Source of the DNA: Flavobacterium sp. ACN2 | Lineage (GTDB): Bacteria > Bacteroidota > Bacteroidia > Flavobacteriales > Flavobacteriaceae | Direction: 5' to 3' | Length of the DNA stretch: 64,000 bases | Assembly: GCF_002303885.1 (NCBI RefSeq) | Contig: NZ_MRCM01000009.1 | Span: 124,001 to 188,000, forward strand | Shown: piece by piece, positions 53,775-61,599 of the stretch | Numbering within the stretch: the stretch's first letter is position 1 | Layout of the letters: each line of letters begins with the position of its first letter | Notes under the pieces: generated by a model | Told to the model about the DNA's origin: nothing | Database searches by the model: none | Seen by the model: only the letters and a program-made list of their open reading frames with translations | Position numbers and translations under genes: made by a program

Positions 53775-55382
53775 ATGAGATGTAACTTTACTTTTCTTTT
53801 AATACTTCTTTCGTTTACAGTATTTGCACAAGAAGATGCATGGGTTTATTTTAATGGAAAACCTAATGTACAGGCTTTTTATGACAATCCTCAAGCTGTA
53901 CTTTCGCAAAGAGCTCTGGATCGAAGAACGAACCAAAATATCGTTTTGGATATTACTGATGCTCCGTTAGAGACCTCGTATGTTAATCAAATTTCCGCAA
54001 GTACAGGAATTACGGTAAAAGCACAGTCGAAATGGCTGAATGCACTTCATATTCAGGGAACTCAGGCTAATATCAATGCTTTAAAAGCGTTAGCTTTTGT
54101 TCAGAAAGTAGAATTTGCAGATAGAACTTTAAATACTACGGGAAAAAAAGTTTCAGAAACTGCAATCAATCAGACGAAAAAACAAATACAAACCGCTATT
54201 GATTATGCTTATGGTAATTCTGCCAATCAAATTCAGACGTTGAATGGGCAGGTTTTGCATCAACAGAACTACACAGGAGAAGGTAAAATTATTGCTGTTT
54301 TAGATGCTGGATTTCCAGGTGTCAATACCGCTCAGCCATTTGAAAATCTTAGAAATAATAATAAAATTCTAGGAGGATACGATTTTACCACTCGAAATGC
54401 TAATTTCTATACTGGAGGAGATCATGGAACGAAAGTGCTTTCTACAATGGGCGGTTACAAAGAAAATGCTTTAATAGGTACGGCTCCAAACGCTTCCTAC
54501 TATCTTTTTATAACTGAAATTGTTGCTGATGAGAATCCTCTTGAAGAATCACTTTGGGTTGAAGCGGCGGAGAAAGCGGACGCTTTGGGAGTAGATATTC
54601 TTACGACTTCGCTTGGATATTTCCTTGATCGAGATGAAGTTAGGTACAATCATACATACAGCGATATGAACGGAATTACCACTTTTATTTCGCGTGGTGC
54701 CGAAATCGCTTTTAGTAAAGGAATATTAGTTTTAGCTTCTGCTGGAAATGAAGGAACTCAACCTGAAAAGCACATTGGTGCTCCAGCCGATGCAGTGTCT
54801 GTTTTGGCCATTGGATCAGTTACAGCTAACAAAGTGCGATCTAGTTTCAGTTCGATCGGACCAAGTTCTGATGGGCGTATAAAACCTGATGTAATGGCAC
54901 AAGGATCATCGGCTGTGGTTTCTGATGCAAATGGAACTATTGGTACAGCAAGCGGAACTTCATTTTCATGTCCGATTATGGCAGGAATGGCGGCTTCGTT
55001 GTGGCAAGCTTTTCCATCAAAAACAAACCAAGAAATTAGACAGATGATTTTGGCTTCTGCCGATAAATATGCGAATCCAGATAATAACTATGGATACGGA
55101 ATTCCGAATTTTGGTACCGCATTAGGTGTGGATGATTTTATCGCTGAAGCCTCTTTTTTGGTCTATCCGAATCCTGCAAAGAGTGAAGTTTGGTTTTCTT
55201 TTTTAAATGAAACCAATACCGCATCGGTAACCATTTATTCTATTTTAGGGCAAAAATTAATCGAAGAAAAAATTAATAATTCAAATCCAGTTCTTTCCTT
55301 GCAATCACTTCAAAGCGGACTTTACATTTATAGTTTTGATGGTGATAATCTGCATAAAACAGGAAAAATAATCAAGCAATAG
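53775..55382 (+). CDS. S8-family subtilisin-like peptidase with type IX sorting domain
   Basis: The 535-residue enzyme has a signal peptide (ends TVFAQ) and an inhibitory propeptide-like region (about 25-120). The peptidase domain has catalytic Asp177 (IAVLDAGFPG), His217 (GGDHGTKVLS) and Ser396 (ASGTSFSCPIMAG), with oxyanion ASAGNEGTQ near residue 322. The last 80 residues (FLVYPNPAKSEVWFSF, then LQSGLYIYSFDGDNLHKTGKI) form the type A C-terminal sorting domain recognised by the type IX secretion system. It is therefore secreted or attached to the cell surface. It follows mnmA by 44 bases and precedes the flavin oxidoreductase by five. The triad is intact. Confidence 0.93.
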   Translation: MRCNFTFLLILLSFTVFAQEDAWVYFNGKPNVQAFYDNPQAVLSQRALDRRTNQNIVLDITDAPLETSYVNQISASTGITVKAQSKWLNALHIQGTQANINALKALAFVQKVEFADRTLNTTGKKVSETAINQTKKQIQTAIDYAYGNSANQIQTLNGQVLHQQNYTGEGKIIAVLDAGFPGVNTAQPFENLRNNNKILGGYDFTTRNANFYTGGDHGTKVLSTMGGYKENALIGTAPNASYYLFITEIVADENPLEESLWVEAAEKADALGVDILTTSLGYFLDRDEVRYNHTYSDMNGITTFISRGAEIAFSKGILVLASAGNEGTQPEKHIGAPADAVSVLAIGSVTANKVRSSFSSIGPSSDGRIKPDVMAQGSSAVVSDANGTIGTASGTSFSCPIMAGMAASLWQAFPSKTNQEIRQMILASADKYANPDNNYGYGIPNFGTALGVDDFIAEASFLVYPNPAKSEVWFSFLNETNTASVTIYSILGQKLIEEKINNSNPVLSLQSLQSGLYIYSFDGDNLHKTGKIIKQ

Positions 55383-55387
55383 TTTTA

Positions 55388-56332
55388 ATGAATAAAATTA
55401 CCCAACTCTTTAATATAAAATACCCAATCATTCAAGGTGGAATGATCTGGAATAGTGGTTACAAATTGGCCTCGGCGGTAAGTAATGCAGGAGGTTTAGG
55501 ACTTATTGGTGCAGGTTCTATGTATCCAGAAGTTCTTAGAGAACACATTCAAAAATGTAAAAAAGCCACAGACAAACCTTTTGGTGTCAATATTCCGATG
55601 TTATATCCTAACATCGAAGAGATTATGAATATTGTGGTTGATGAAGGCGTTAAAATTGTTTTTACTTCTGCAGGAAACCCGAAAACTTGGACTTCTTTTT
55701 TGAAAGAAAGAGGTATTACAGTTGTTCACGTGGTAAGCAGCAGTGTTTTTGCTTTAAAAGCGCAAGATGCTGGTGTTGATGCTGTCGTGGCAGAAGGTTT
55801 TGAAGCAGGCGGACATAACGGACGCGAAGAAACCACAACGTTGACTTTGATTCCGATGGTGAAAGAAAAAATACAAATCCCTTTAATTGCAGCGGGCGGA
55901 ATTGCGACAGGAAGAGGAATGCTTGCAGCAATGGTTTTAGGCGCAGATGGTGTTCAGGTCGGAAGCCGTTTTGCAGCATCTTTTGAATCTTCGGCACACA
56001 ATAATTTTAAAGATACGATAGTTAATACTATAGAAGGAGGTACTCAGTTGACTTTGAAAGAATTGGCTCCTGTAAGATTAGTAAAAAATAAGTTCTATCA
56101 TGATGTTCAGGATTTGTATCAAAAATGTCCTTCTAAAGAAGAATTGGTTCATCTTTTAGGACGCGCAAGAGCCAAAAAAGGAATGTTTGAAGGAGATTTG
56201 GATGAAGGAGAATTGGAGATTGGACAGGTTGCAGGTCTGATTCATGAAATTTTGCCGGTTGAAGAAATTATTCGACAAATGATAGCCGAATTTGAAGTCG
56301 CATCCAAAGAAAAGACTACATTTGAGTTTTAA
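55388..56332 (+). CDS. NAD(P)H-dependent flavin oxidoreductase, nitronate monooxygenase family
   Basis: The 314-residue TIM-barrel protein has the family layout. An N-terminal YPIIQGGMIW and GLGLIGAGSM precede VVAEGFEAGGHNGREE. The phosphate-binding AAGGIATGRGMLAAMVLGADGV and QVGSRFAASFES bind FMN. Members oxidise nitronates such as propionate 3-nitronate, or act as enoyl-ACP reductase (FabK) or quinone reductases. The absence of a clear FabK subgroup signature leaves the substrate open. It begins five bases after the subtilase stop, so it is likely co-transcribed, which gives no functional link. Confidence 0.88.
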   Translation: MNKITQLFNIKYPIIQGGMIWNSGYKLASAVSNAGGLGLIGAGSMYPEVLREHIQKCKKATDKPFGVNIPMLYPNIEEIMNIVVDEGVKIVFTSAGNPKTWTSFLKERGITVVHVVSSSVFALKAQDAGVDAVVAEGFEAGGHNGREETTTLTLIPMVKEKIQIPLIAAGGIATGRGMLAAMVLGADGVQVGSRFAASFESSAHNNFKDTIVNTIEGGTQLTLKELAPVRLVKNKFYHDVQDLYQKCPSKEELVHLLGRARAKKGMFEGDLDEGELEIGQVAGLIHEILPVEEIIRQMIAEFEVASKEKTTFEF

Positions 56333-56352
56333 TTGACTGCAAGAAATAATCT

Positions 56353-56763
56353 ATGAATTCTATACGCACATATATACTATTACTTTTTTTAGTGTTAGGC
56401 CTTCAACAAGCTAAAAGTCAATCATATCATTTTAAAACTTCAGGATTTAGCGTTCTACAAAAAAATGAAAGAGGAAAATGGGGCGAGTGGTCCAATCTAG
56501 ATTTAGTAAATCTTTCGGTTGTTTTAGATACCAATAAACATAGAATTGTAGTTTATTCTCAAGAAATCCAGCTTTACAGTATTTTAGATTATATTGAAAG
56601 AGAAGAAAACGACACAGATATTGTATATTCTTTTATGTGCAAAGATAATGATGGGAAAGAATGCAAGCTGTCAATTATTACACGAAAAAAACAAGATTAT
56701 AGAAAACAGCTTTATATCAATTACGACGATCATATTATTGTTTATAATATTATTACGGTCTGA
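56353..56763 (+). CDS. Small exported hypothetical protein
   Basis: The 136-residue protein has a signal peptide (ends QQAKSQ, about residue 22) and a short beta-rich body, SYHFKTSGFSVLQKNERGKW and onward. There are two cysteines near the middle (FMCKD and KECKLS) that may pair. No family was recognised. The gene follows the flavin oxidoreductase by 20 bases and is the last in its strand group before a terminator and repeats. No membrane segment is present apart from the signal. Confidence 0.75.
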   Translation: MNSIRTYILLLFLVLGLQQAKSQSYHFKTSGFSVLQKNERGKWGEWSNLDLVNLSVVLDTNKHRIVVYSQEIQLYSILDYIEREENDTDIVYSFMCKDNDGKECKLSIITRKKQDYRKQLYINYDDHIIVYNIITV

Positions 56764-56899
56764 GTTTCTAAGATTCTAAGTCGCTAATTTTTTTGGATTT
56801 AAATAAAATAATAAACCCGACAGATTTTTAAAAACTGTCGGGTTTGCTATATAAAAAAGTTCAATGTCTTAGAATCTTAGTATCTCAGAACCTTAGAAA
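56764..56899. repeat. 8-bp-period repeats bracketing a terminator
   Basis: AGATTCTA-type units at 56764-56788 and their inverse at 56868-56899 flank a terminator hairpin. This repeats the layout found at 9958-10120, again between convergent genes. Confidence 0.8.
56813..56845. terminator. Bidirectional terminator
   Basis: AAACCCGACAG (56813-56823) pairs perfectly with CTGTCGGGTTT (56835-56845) around an 11-base loop. Confidence 0.85.
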
Positions 56900-57340
56900 C
56901 TACAAAGAATCTACATCCTTAATAAACTCATCATATTCTAAATAGAACATTTCTAGAGCATGCATGTTTTCGTTAAAGAAATCAAAAATAGTATCCCAAG
57001 TATTTTTATTGCTGAAACCAACGCCAAGTTTTTCTACCCAAATTCGGCTGATATTTTTACCACTTTCAAGAGTATAATTTTTTTCAAAAACCAAATCTTT
57101 GATAAATTCTTCCTCTAGGATATTTTTTAAAGCCTCAAGTTTTTCAAAGTAGGCAATACGTTTTTCATCGCTTCTGTGTTCGATATCAATTAAAACCTGC
57201 GCTTTCTTATTATCTACATAAAATTTAAAAGAAAAATCTTTGATTTTAGTGTCGTAAAGTACCCATTTGCGAGGGTATTTTTCGGCAAAAGCTACCCAAA
57301 ATTCTCTTTTTATTCTTTGCGATTCTTCTCTGCTGTACAT
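56900..57340 (-). CDS. DUF4268-type protein
   Basis: The 146-residue protein contains WVAFAEKYPRKWVLYDTKIK, FKFYVDNKKAQVLIDIEHR and a C-terminal acidic helix (EMFYLEYDEFIKDVDS), as in DUF4268, a small family of unknown function. It has no signal or membrane segment. It is transcribed divergently from the Nudix gene, from which it is separated by 92 bases. The start ATG at 57340 (MYSREESQRIKREF) begins with a charged helix, which is natural for a cytoplasmic protein. Confidence 0.78.
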   Translation of the reverse strand: MYSREESQRIKREFWVAFAEKYPRKWVLYDTKIKDFSFKFYVDNKKAQVLIDIEHRSDEKRIAYFEKLEALKNILEEEFIKDLVFEKNYTLESGKNISRIWVEKLGVGFSNKNTWDTIFDFFNENMHALEMFYLEYDEFIKDVDSL

Positions 57341-57432
57341 TTTTTTTGGCTTTAAGATTAGAAAACTTGCGGTACTGCGTTTTCTGGAGTATATTTATGT
57401 TTTATTTGAAAATACAAAAATAAGCTTTGATT

Positions 57433-58083
57433 ATGAATTTTCAAGACTTTTTGAAATATGTTCCCAATATAATTCCGCTAGAATTACCAGCAGTGACGTC
57501 ACACTTAAAAATGGCTCCAAAAGAGCGTATAGAGGGATTAAAAAATCTTGATATTGATGCATTAAACGCCAGAATGGCGGCAGTAATGATGCTGTTTTAT
57601 CCAAAACAGGAAAAAACACATTTGGTTTTGATTGTTAGAAATGCTTATGATGGCGTTCATTCTGCTCAGATAGCATTTCCAGGAGGAAAATATGAAAAGG
57701 AAGATATTAATTTTGAAACCACTGCACTTAGAGAAACGCATGAAGAGGTTGGAGTAACGAGAGATAAAATAAATATAATTAAACATTTTTCTCCGATGTA
57801 TATTCCGCCAAGTAATTTTTTGGTGCATCCTTTTTTAGGAATTGCCACAGAAGAACTTTCTTTTTATCCCGATATAAGAGAAGTGGCTGGAATTATCGAA
57901 CTGCCTTTGTCTGTTTTTTTAAATGATGATATAATTATTGAAGCCAGATTATCAACTTCTTACGGAGCAAATATTTTAGTTCCTGCCTTTAATATTCAAA
58001 ATCACGTTGTTTGGGGTGCCACAGCAATGATTTTGAGTGAATTGCGCGATGTTTTGAGTGTCGCTATTGCAAAAGAAATTTGA
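57433..58083 (+). CDS. Nudix hydrolase, CoA pyrophosphatase type
   Basis: The 216-residue protein has the Nudix box GGKYEKEDINFETTALRETH followed by EEVGV, which holds the conserved G-x5-E-x7-RE-x2-EE-x-GU pattern. The region before it (NARMAAVMMLFYPKQEKTH) fits the NUDT7/8-like CoA-diphosphatase subgroup. Such enzymes cleave CoA into phosphopantetheine and 3',5'-ADP. The start is ATG 57433; the in-frame TTG two codons earlier is unlikely because no motif lies upstream. Divergent from the DUF4268 gene. Substrate is inferred from subgroup features. Confidence 0.88.
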   Translation: MNFQDFLKYVPNIIPLELPAVTSHLKMAPKERIEGLKNLDIDALNARMAAVMMLFYPKQEKTHLVLIVRNAYDGVHSAQIAFPGGKYEKEDINFETTALRETHEEVGVTRDKINIIKHFSPMYIPPSNFLVHPFLGIATEELSFYPDIREVAGIIELPLSVFLNDDIIIEARLSTSYGANILVPAFNIQNHVVWGATAMILSELRDVLSVAIAKEI

Positions 58084-58149
58084 TAAAGTTTATTTAATGA
58101 TTTGATATTCATTTGGATAACTGTTATTTGGAGAAATTGTTTTAAAGTG

Positions 58150-58178
58150 TTGCTAAAAGAATAATTTTTGTATGTTTG
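58150..58178 (+). promoter_or_regulatory. Promoter of the PlsC-type acyltransferase gene
   Basis: TTG (58150-58152), 18-bp spacer and TATGTTTG (58171-58178) match the flavobacterial consensus well. The leader is about 25 bases. Confidence 0.7.
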
Positions 58179-58209
58179 CGACCTAACAAAAAAATAAGAT
58201 AAATTAGTT

Positions 58210-59019
58210 ATGGGATTGTTTAAACGAAATCCTTTTGGGCATATATTATTCATCAAGAAATGGTTAATCCGAGTTCTCGGTGCCATGACTCATAGGAGGT
58301 ATAGAGGTTTTAATGAATTACAGATTGAAGGATCTGAAATTATTAAAACGCTCCCAGATACTAATGTTTTATTTATATCCAATCACCAGACTTATTTTGC
58401 AGATGTTGTGGCGATGTTTCATGTTTTTAACGCCAGTTTATCGGGGCGTCAAGACACTATTAAGAATATTGGCTATTTGTGGCAGCCCAAAATGAATATT
58501 TATTACGTAGCAGCCAAAGAAACCATGCAGGCTGGATTACTGCCAAGAATCTTAGCTTATGTTGGCGCAATTACCGTTGAGAGAACTTGGCGTGCTAAAG
58601 GTGTTGATGTTACAGAAAAGCGTGATGTAAATCCAAACGATACAGAAAACATCAGAATTGCTCTAGAAGACGGCTGGGTTATTACTTTTCCTCAGGGAAC
58701 AACAAAATCATTCAAACCAGTTCGTAAAGGAACAGCTCATATTATCAAACAGCATAAACCAATCGTTATTCCTATTGTAATTGACGGTTTCCGTCGTTCG
58801 TTTGACAAAAAAGGACTTCGAATGAAGAAAAAAGGAATTCTACAATCCTTCATTATAAAAGAGCCTCTTGATATTGATTATGAAAACGATACCATCGAAC
58901 AAATTGTAGAAAAAGTAGAATACGCAATCGAACAGCATCCTTCATTTTTAAAAGTTATTCCTGCTGAAGAAATCAAAGCGCAAGAAGAACTGAATAAATT
59001 AAGACGTTGGGATTATTAG
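58210..59019 (+). CDS. 1-acyl-sn-glycerol-3-phosphate acyltransferase-like (PlsC family)
   Basis: The 269-residue protein has the acyltransferase signature: block I SNHQTYFAD (catalytic His and Asp, near residue 56) and block III TFPQGTTKSF (near 158), with IPIVIDGFRRSF as block IV. It transfers a fatty acyl chain to a phosphate-containing acceptor, most likely lysophosphatidate, in the inner membrane. The N-terminal segment (PFGHILFIKKWLIRVLG) is amphipathic and may dock to the membrane. It has its own promoter and is followed by an inverted repeat. The exact acceptor is not determined. Confidence 0.86.
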   Translation: MGLFKRNPFGHILFIKKWLIRVLGAMTHRRYRGFNELQIEGSEIIKTLPDTNVLFISNHQTYFADVVAMFHVFNASLSGRQDTIKNIGYLWQPKMNIYYVAAKETMQAGLLPRILAYVGAITVERTWRAKGVDVTEKRDVNPNDTENIRIALEDGWVITFPQGTTKSFKPVRKGTAHIIKQHKPIVIPIVIDGFRRSFDKKGLRMKKKGILQSFIIKEPLDIDYENDTIEQIVEKVEYAIEQHPSFLKVIPAEEIKAQEELNKLRRWDY

Positions 59020-59042
59020 AATAGTTTTTTTGTTTAAAGTTT

Positions 59043-59104
59043 TTGTCTGGCTGAGCGAAGTCGAAGCCTAACTTTGTGCCCTTCGACTTCGCTCAGGGAG
59101 ACAA
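59043..59104. repeat. 24-bp inverted repeat
   Basis: The left arm TTGTCTGGCTGAGCGAAGTC and its extension to 59066 pairs with 59081-59104, two mismatches. It follows the acyltransferase gene and precedes the end of the 59182 gene, so it can act as a hairpin terminator for both. Confidence 0.8.
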
Positions 59105-59181
59105 TTTATTTATTCTGTAGCGTCAGAGTTTTTAATTCAAAAAACTTAGAACCTCAGCATCTCAGAACCTTAGAAGCTTTT

Positions 59182-59814
59182 TCAAAAATCTATCTTCTTC
59201 AACTCTTTATAATTAGCGTATAATCTACGTAAAAGCGTTCCGTAAATAATTCGGTAAAAACACCAGAATAATCCAAAAAAACCTAAAATTACAAGGAATA
59301 ATATTCCTATAGTAACAAACATGGCTTTTCCGTTCATCGCTAATTTTTCTCTAAGAAACTCCATATCTGGATTGTAGACAAAAGCAATAAAGAAGCTTAA
59401 AATTGCTGTAATTACAATCATTCCGAGATTATACCAAACATAATACTGTACTGTTTTTCGGGTCTTTAAAATAGCGCTCATCAATGATTTTGTTGCTATT
59501 GTGGTCGAAATTGTTCTGTAGTTTTTGTAGAAAATGTAAACAAAAATCAATACAACAACATAATTAAAGTAGGTTAGAAACTCTAAAGCTGTTACTATTT
59601 CAGGATGATTCATTTTTCGCAATACATCATCTGTATTGATAAACAAGTTGGAAAAAGTCCAAAACGAAATCTCCAAAATACTGATGATTAAAATCCATTT
59701 TACAATTGAAGATGATTTTCTATGAATCATCTTATAGATTTCATTTTCAGAAATTTGTTGAAAAGAATCAGAGTTCTTTTGCCAGTCTTTTTTTAGTAAA
59801 TCCAGTTCTTTCAT
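59182..59814 (-). CDS. Membrane protein, probable partner of the ECF sigma factor
   Basis: The 210-residue protein has a cytoplasmic N-terminal helix (KELDLLKKDWQKNSDSFQQI) and then about four transmembrane helices (about 38-58, 78-100, 128-150 and 165-190). It begins eight bases after the sigma gene stop and has the general layout of anti-sigma or sigma-modulating membrane proteins. No classical zinc-binding anti-sigma motif was found. The family is uncharacterised, so the partner role is inferred from gene order. Confidence 0.7.
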   Translation of the reverse strand: MKELDLLKKDWQKNSDSFQQISENEIYKMIHRKSSSIVKWILIISILEISFWTFSNLFINTDDVLRKMNHPEIVTALEFLTYFNYVVVLIFVYIFYKNYRTISTTIATKSLMSAILKTRKTVQYYVWYNLGMIVITAILSFFIAFVYNPDMEFLREKLAMNGKAMFVTIGILFLVILGFFGLFWCFYRIIYGTLLRRLYANYKELKKIDF

Positions 59815-59822
59815 AATAATTT

Positions 59823-60317
59823 TTAAGGATTTAGTATTTTTTTAAGTTTCCCTTTAATTCTGTTCATTTTCACGCGCGCATTCACTTCGCTGATTCCTAA
59901 AGTTTCAGCTATTTCTTGATAATCTTTGTCTTCTAAATACATAAAAACTAATGCCTTTTCGATGTCATTTAATTGATAAACTGCCTTATACATCAGTTTT
60001 ATCTGTTCCTCTTCTTCATAATTGTAGTCAACATCTTTTACAAAATGCTGATGATTTTCATAATCTACGGTCGATATAGTTCTTTTGGTTTTTCGGTATA
60101 AGGTAATGGCTGTGTTTAAGGCAACACGATAGGTCCAAGTCGAAAATTTACTGTCGCCTCTAAATTTTGGATAAGCTTTCCAAAGCTGAATGGTGATTTC
60201 TTGAAACAAATCTTTATGAGCATCTTCGCCAGCAGTATATAATCTACAAATCTTGTGGATTATATTCTGATTTGCCTGCAGCTGCGCAACAAATGACTGT
60301 TCTAGATTTTCACTCAT
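59823..60317 (-). CDS. ECF-type RNA polymerase sigma factor
   Basis: The 164-residue protein has sigma region 2 (about 20-75), with DLFQEITIQLWKAYPKF and FSTWTYRVALNTAITLYRK. Region 4 (about 105-160) has LNDIEKALVFMYLEDKDY and a helix-turn-helix YQEIAETLGISEVNARVKMN. It directs RNA polymerase to a small regulon in response to an envelope or stress signal. The likely membrane partner is encoded eight bases downstream. A DUF3810-type gene ends 42 bases upstream on the same strand and may belong to the same transcript. Confidence 0.93.
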   Translation of the reverse strand: MSENLEQSFVAQLQANQNIIHKICRLYTAGEDAHKDLFQEITIQLWKAYPKFRGDSKFSTWTYRVALNTAITLYRKTKRTISTVDYENHQHFVKDVDYNYEEEEQIKLMYKAVYQLNDIEKALVFMYLEDKDYQEIAETLGISEVNARVKMNRIKGKLKKILNP

Positions 60318-60358
60318 AATGTATTAGTAGTTATGAAATCATTTTTGTTACAGTTGGC

Positions 60359-61420
60359 TTATAATTTTCTTGTTTTATAGTAATTAATCGTCAAATCGAT
60401 AAACTTACTATAGCTTTTCATTCCATCTTTTTGGTTATTTGTTTTTAAAAAACTATCCCATAGAAAATGAAAACCTTTATCTATAAAGGTGTCATATTTT
60501 TTCCAGAAATCTTGGTCTTCTTGATAGTTTTTTAAAATTCCAGTATTTACTTGTTTCTTTAGTATTTCAAAAATTTTCTCATTTTTAAACTTCCAGATTC
60601 CTAGACAATAGCGTAATGCAAAACTATATCCTGCATATTGATAATATAAATTGTCATTTTTAACAGAAGCTAAAAGGCCAATAAAATTACATTCACTTTC
60701 ACTTGCAAAACCAATCTGATGTGCCATTTCATGAGATGTAGTTAGTGGAAAAGTGTACATTGGCAATAAGTCGTTAATTTGCGCTTCGTTTGTAAATGGA
60801 TTTAAATAACCGCCAAATCCCATATAAGTTAAAGGAACGCTAAACAGTGATTTTTTTACGCTTAATGTTTTGTATTTAAAATAAGGATGTTCTTTTGCTA
60901 AATTATCATAACCGTTTAATATCATGTTAAATGACTCTTTCTGTGAATATGGAAAAACAATTTTAGAGCTTTCATTTTTTGTAATTTGAAACTGAACTTC
61001 ATTCGTCTTTGCAATTAATCTTTTAGTGAAAGCCAAAAGATCAGAATCGGTATATTCTCTTTTGATTTCCATTTTTTCAAAAAGAGGTTTACGGTAATAA
61101 TTGAAAGCCCAAAGCAGGTGAAAGAAAAAGTAAAAAACAGAGATCTTACCTAAGATTTTAAGAAGATGATCCTTCCAATCTATTTTCCAAGTTTTTCTAA
61201 TTTTCCAAAACCAACTAATTATAGAAATCATTAAAAGAGCATAAATAATATCACCGACAGAAAAAGGAATTTTACCTAAGATTGTTCTTGAAAAATGAGA
61301 AATTCTAACGAATAAATTTTTGCTATAAAAGCCCTCCACAAAATCTGGAAAGAATGGCAGGATTTTATAAAAAATAATTTGAACTAAGAGAAATAAAGGT
61401 AAAACGTATTTTGATTTCAC
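60359..61420 (-). CDS. DUF3810-type membrane protein with a metalloprotease-like motif
   Basis: The 353-residue protein has three transmembrane helices in the first 130 residues. The DUF3810-like soluble part shows VPLTYMGFGGYLNPFTNEAQ and TTSHEMAHQIGFASESECNF (near residue 230). HEMAH is an HExxH zinc-protease motif followed by a downstream Glu in SESE, so a peptidase at the membrane surface is plausible. The position upstream of an ECF sigma gene is suggestive of regulated proteolysis but not proof. The family remains functionally uncharacterised. The start at 61420 begins KSKYVLPLFLLV, directly entering the first helix. Confidence 0.83.
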   Translation of the reverse strand: MKSKYVLPLFLLVQIIFYKILPFFPDFVEGFYSKNLFVRISHFSRTILGKIPFSVGDIIYALLMISIISWFWKIRKTWKIDWKDHLLKILGKISVFYFFFHLLWAFNYYRKPLFEKMEIKREYTDSDLLAFTKRLIAKTNEVQFQITKNESSKIVFPYSQKESFNMILNGYDNLAKEHPYFKYKTLSVKKSLFSVPLTYMGFGGYLNPFTNEAQINDLLPMYTFPLTTSHEMAHQIGFASESECNFIGLLASVKNDNLYYQYAGYSFALRYCLGIWKFKNEKIFEILKKQVNTGILKNYQEDQDFWKKYDTFIDKGFHFLWDSFLKTNNQKDGMKSYSKFIDLTINYYKTRKL

Positions 61421-61557
61421 AGTATAGTTTTTAGATACGTAAATATAAACACAATATTATTATTAAAAAAAAAGGATTGTATTTGTAGGAATTGATTTTA
61501 AGAATTTGGATTCGTGCTAATTCCTCAAATTTGTGCTCAAAAAAAGTTGAAACTTTG

Positions 61558-61565
61558 TAACTTTG
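61558..61565 (+). promoter_or_regulatory. -7 promoter element of pepD
   Basis: TAACTTTG is an exact TAnnTTTG match, 34 bases before the ATG at 61600. The nearest upstream TTG is 24 bp away, one more than the usual range. Confidence 0.5.
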
Positions 61566-61599
61566 GGACTCTTAATTGTTAAACATCAAACAAAATATA

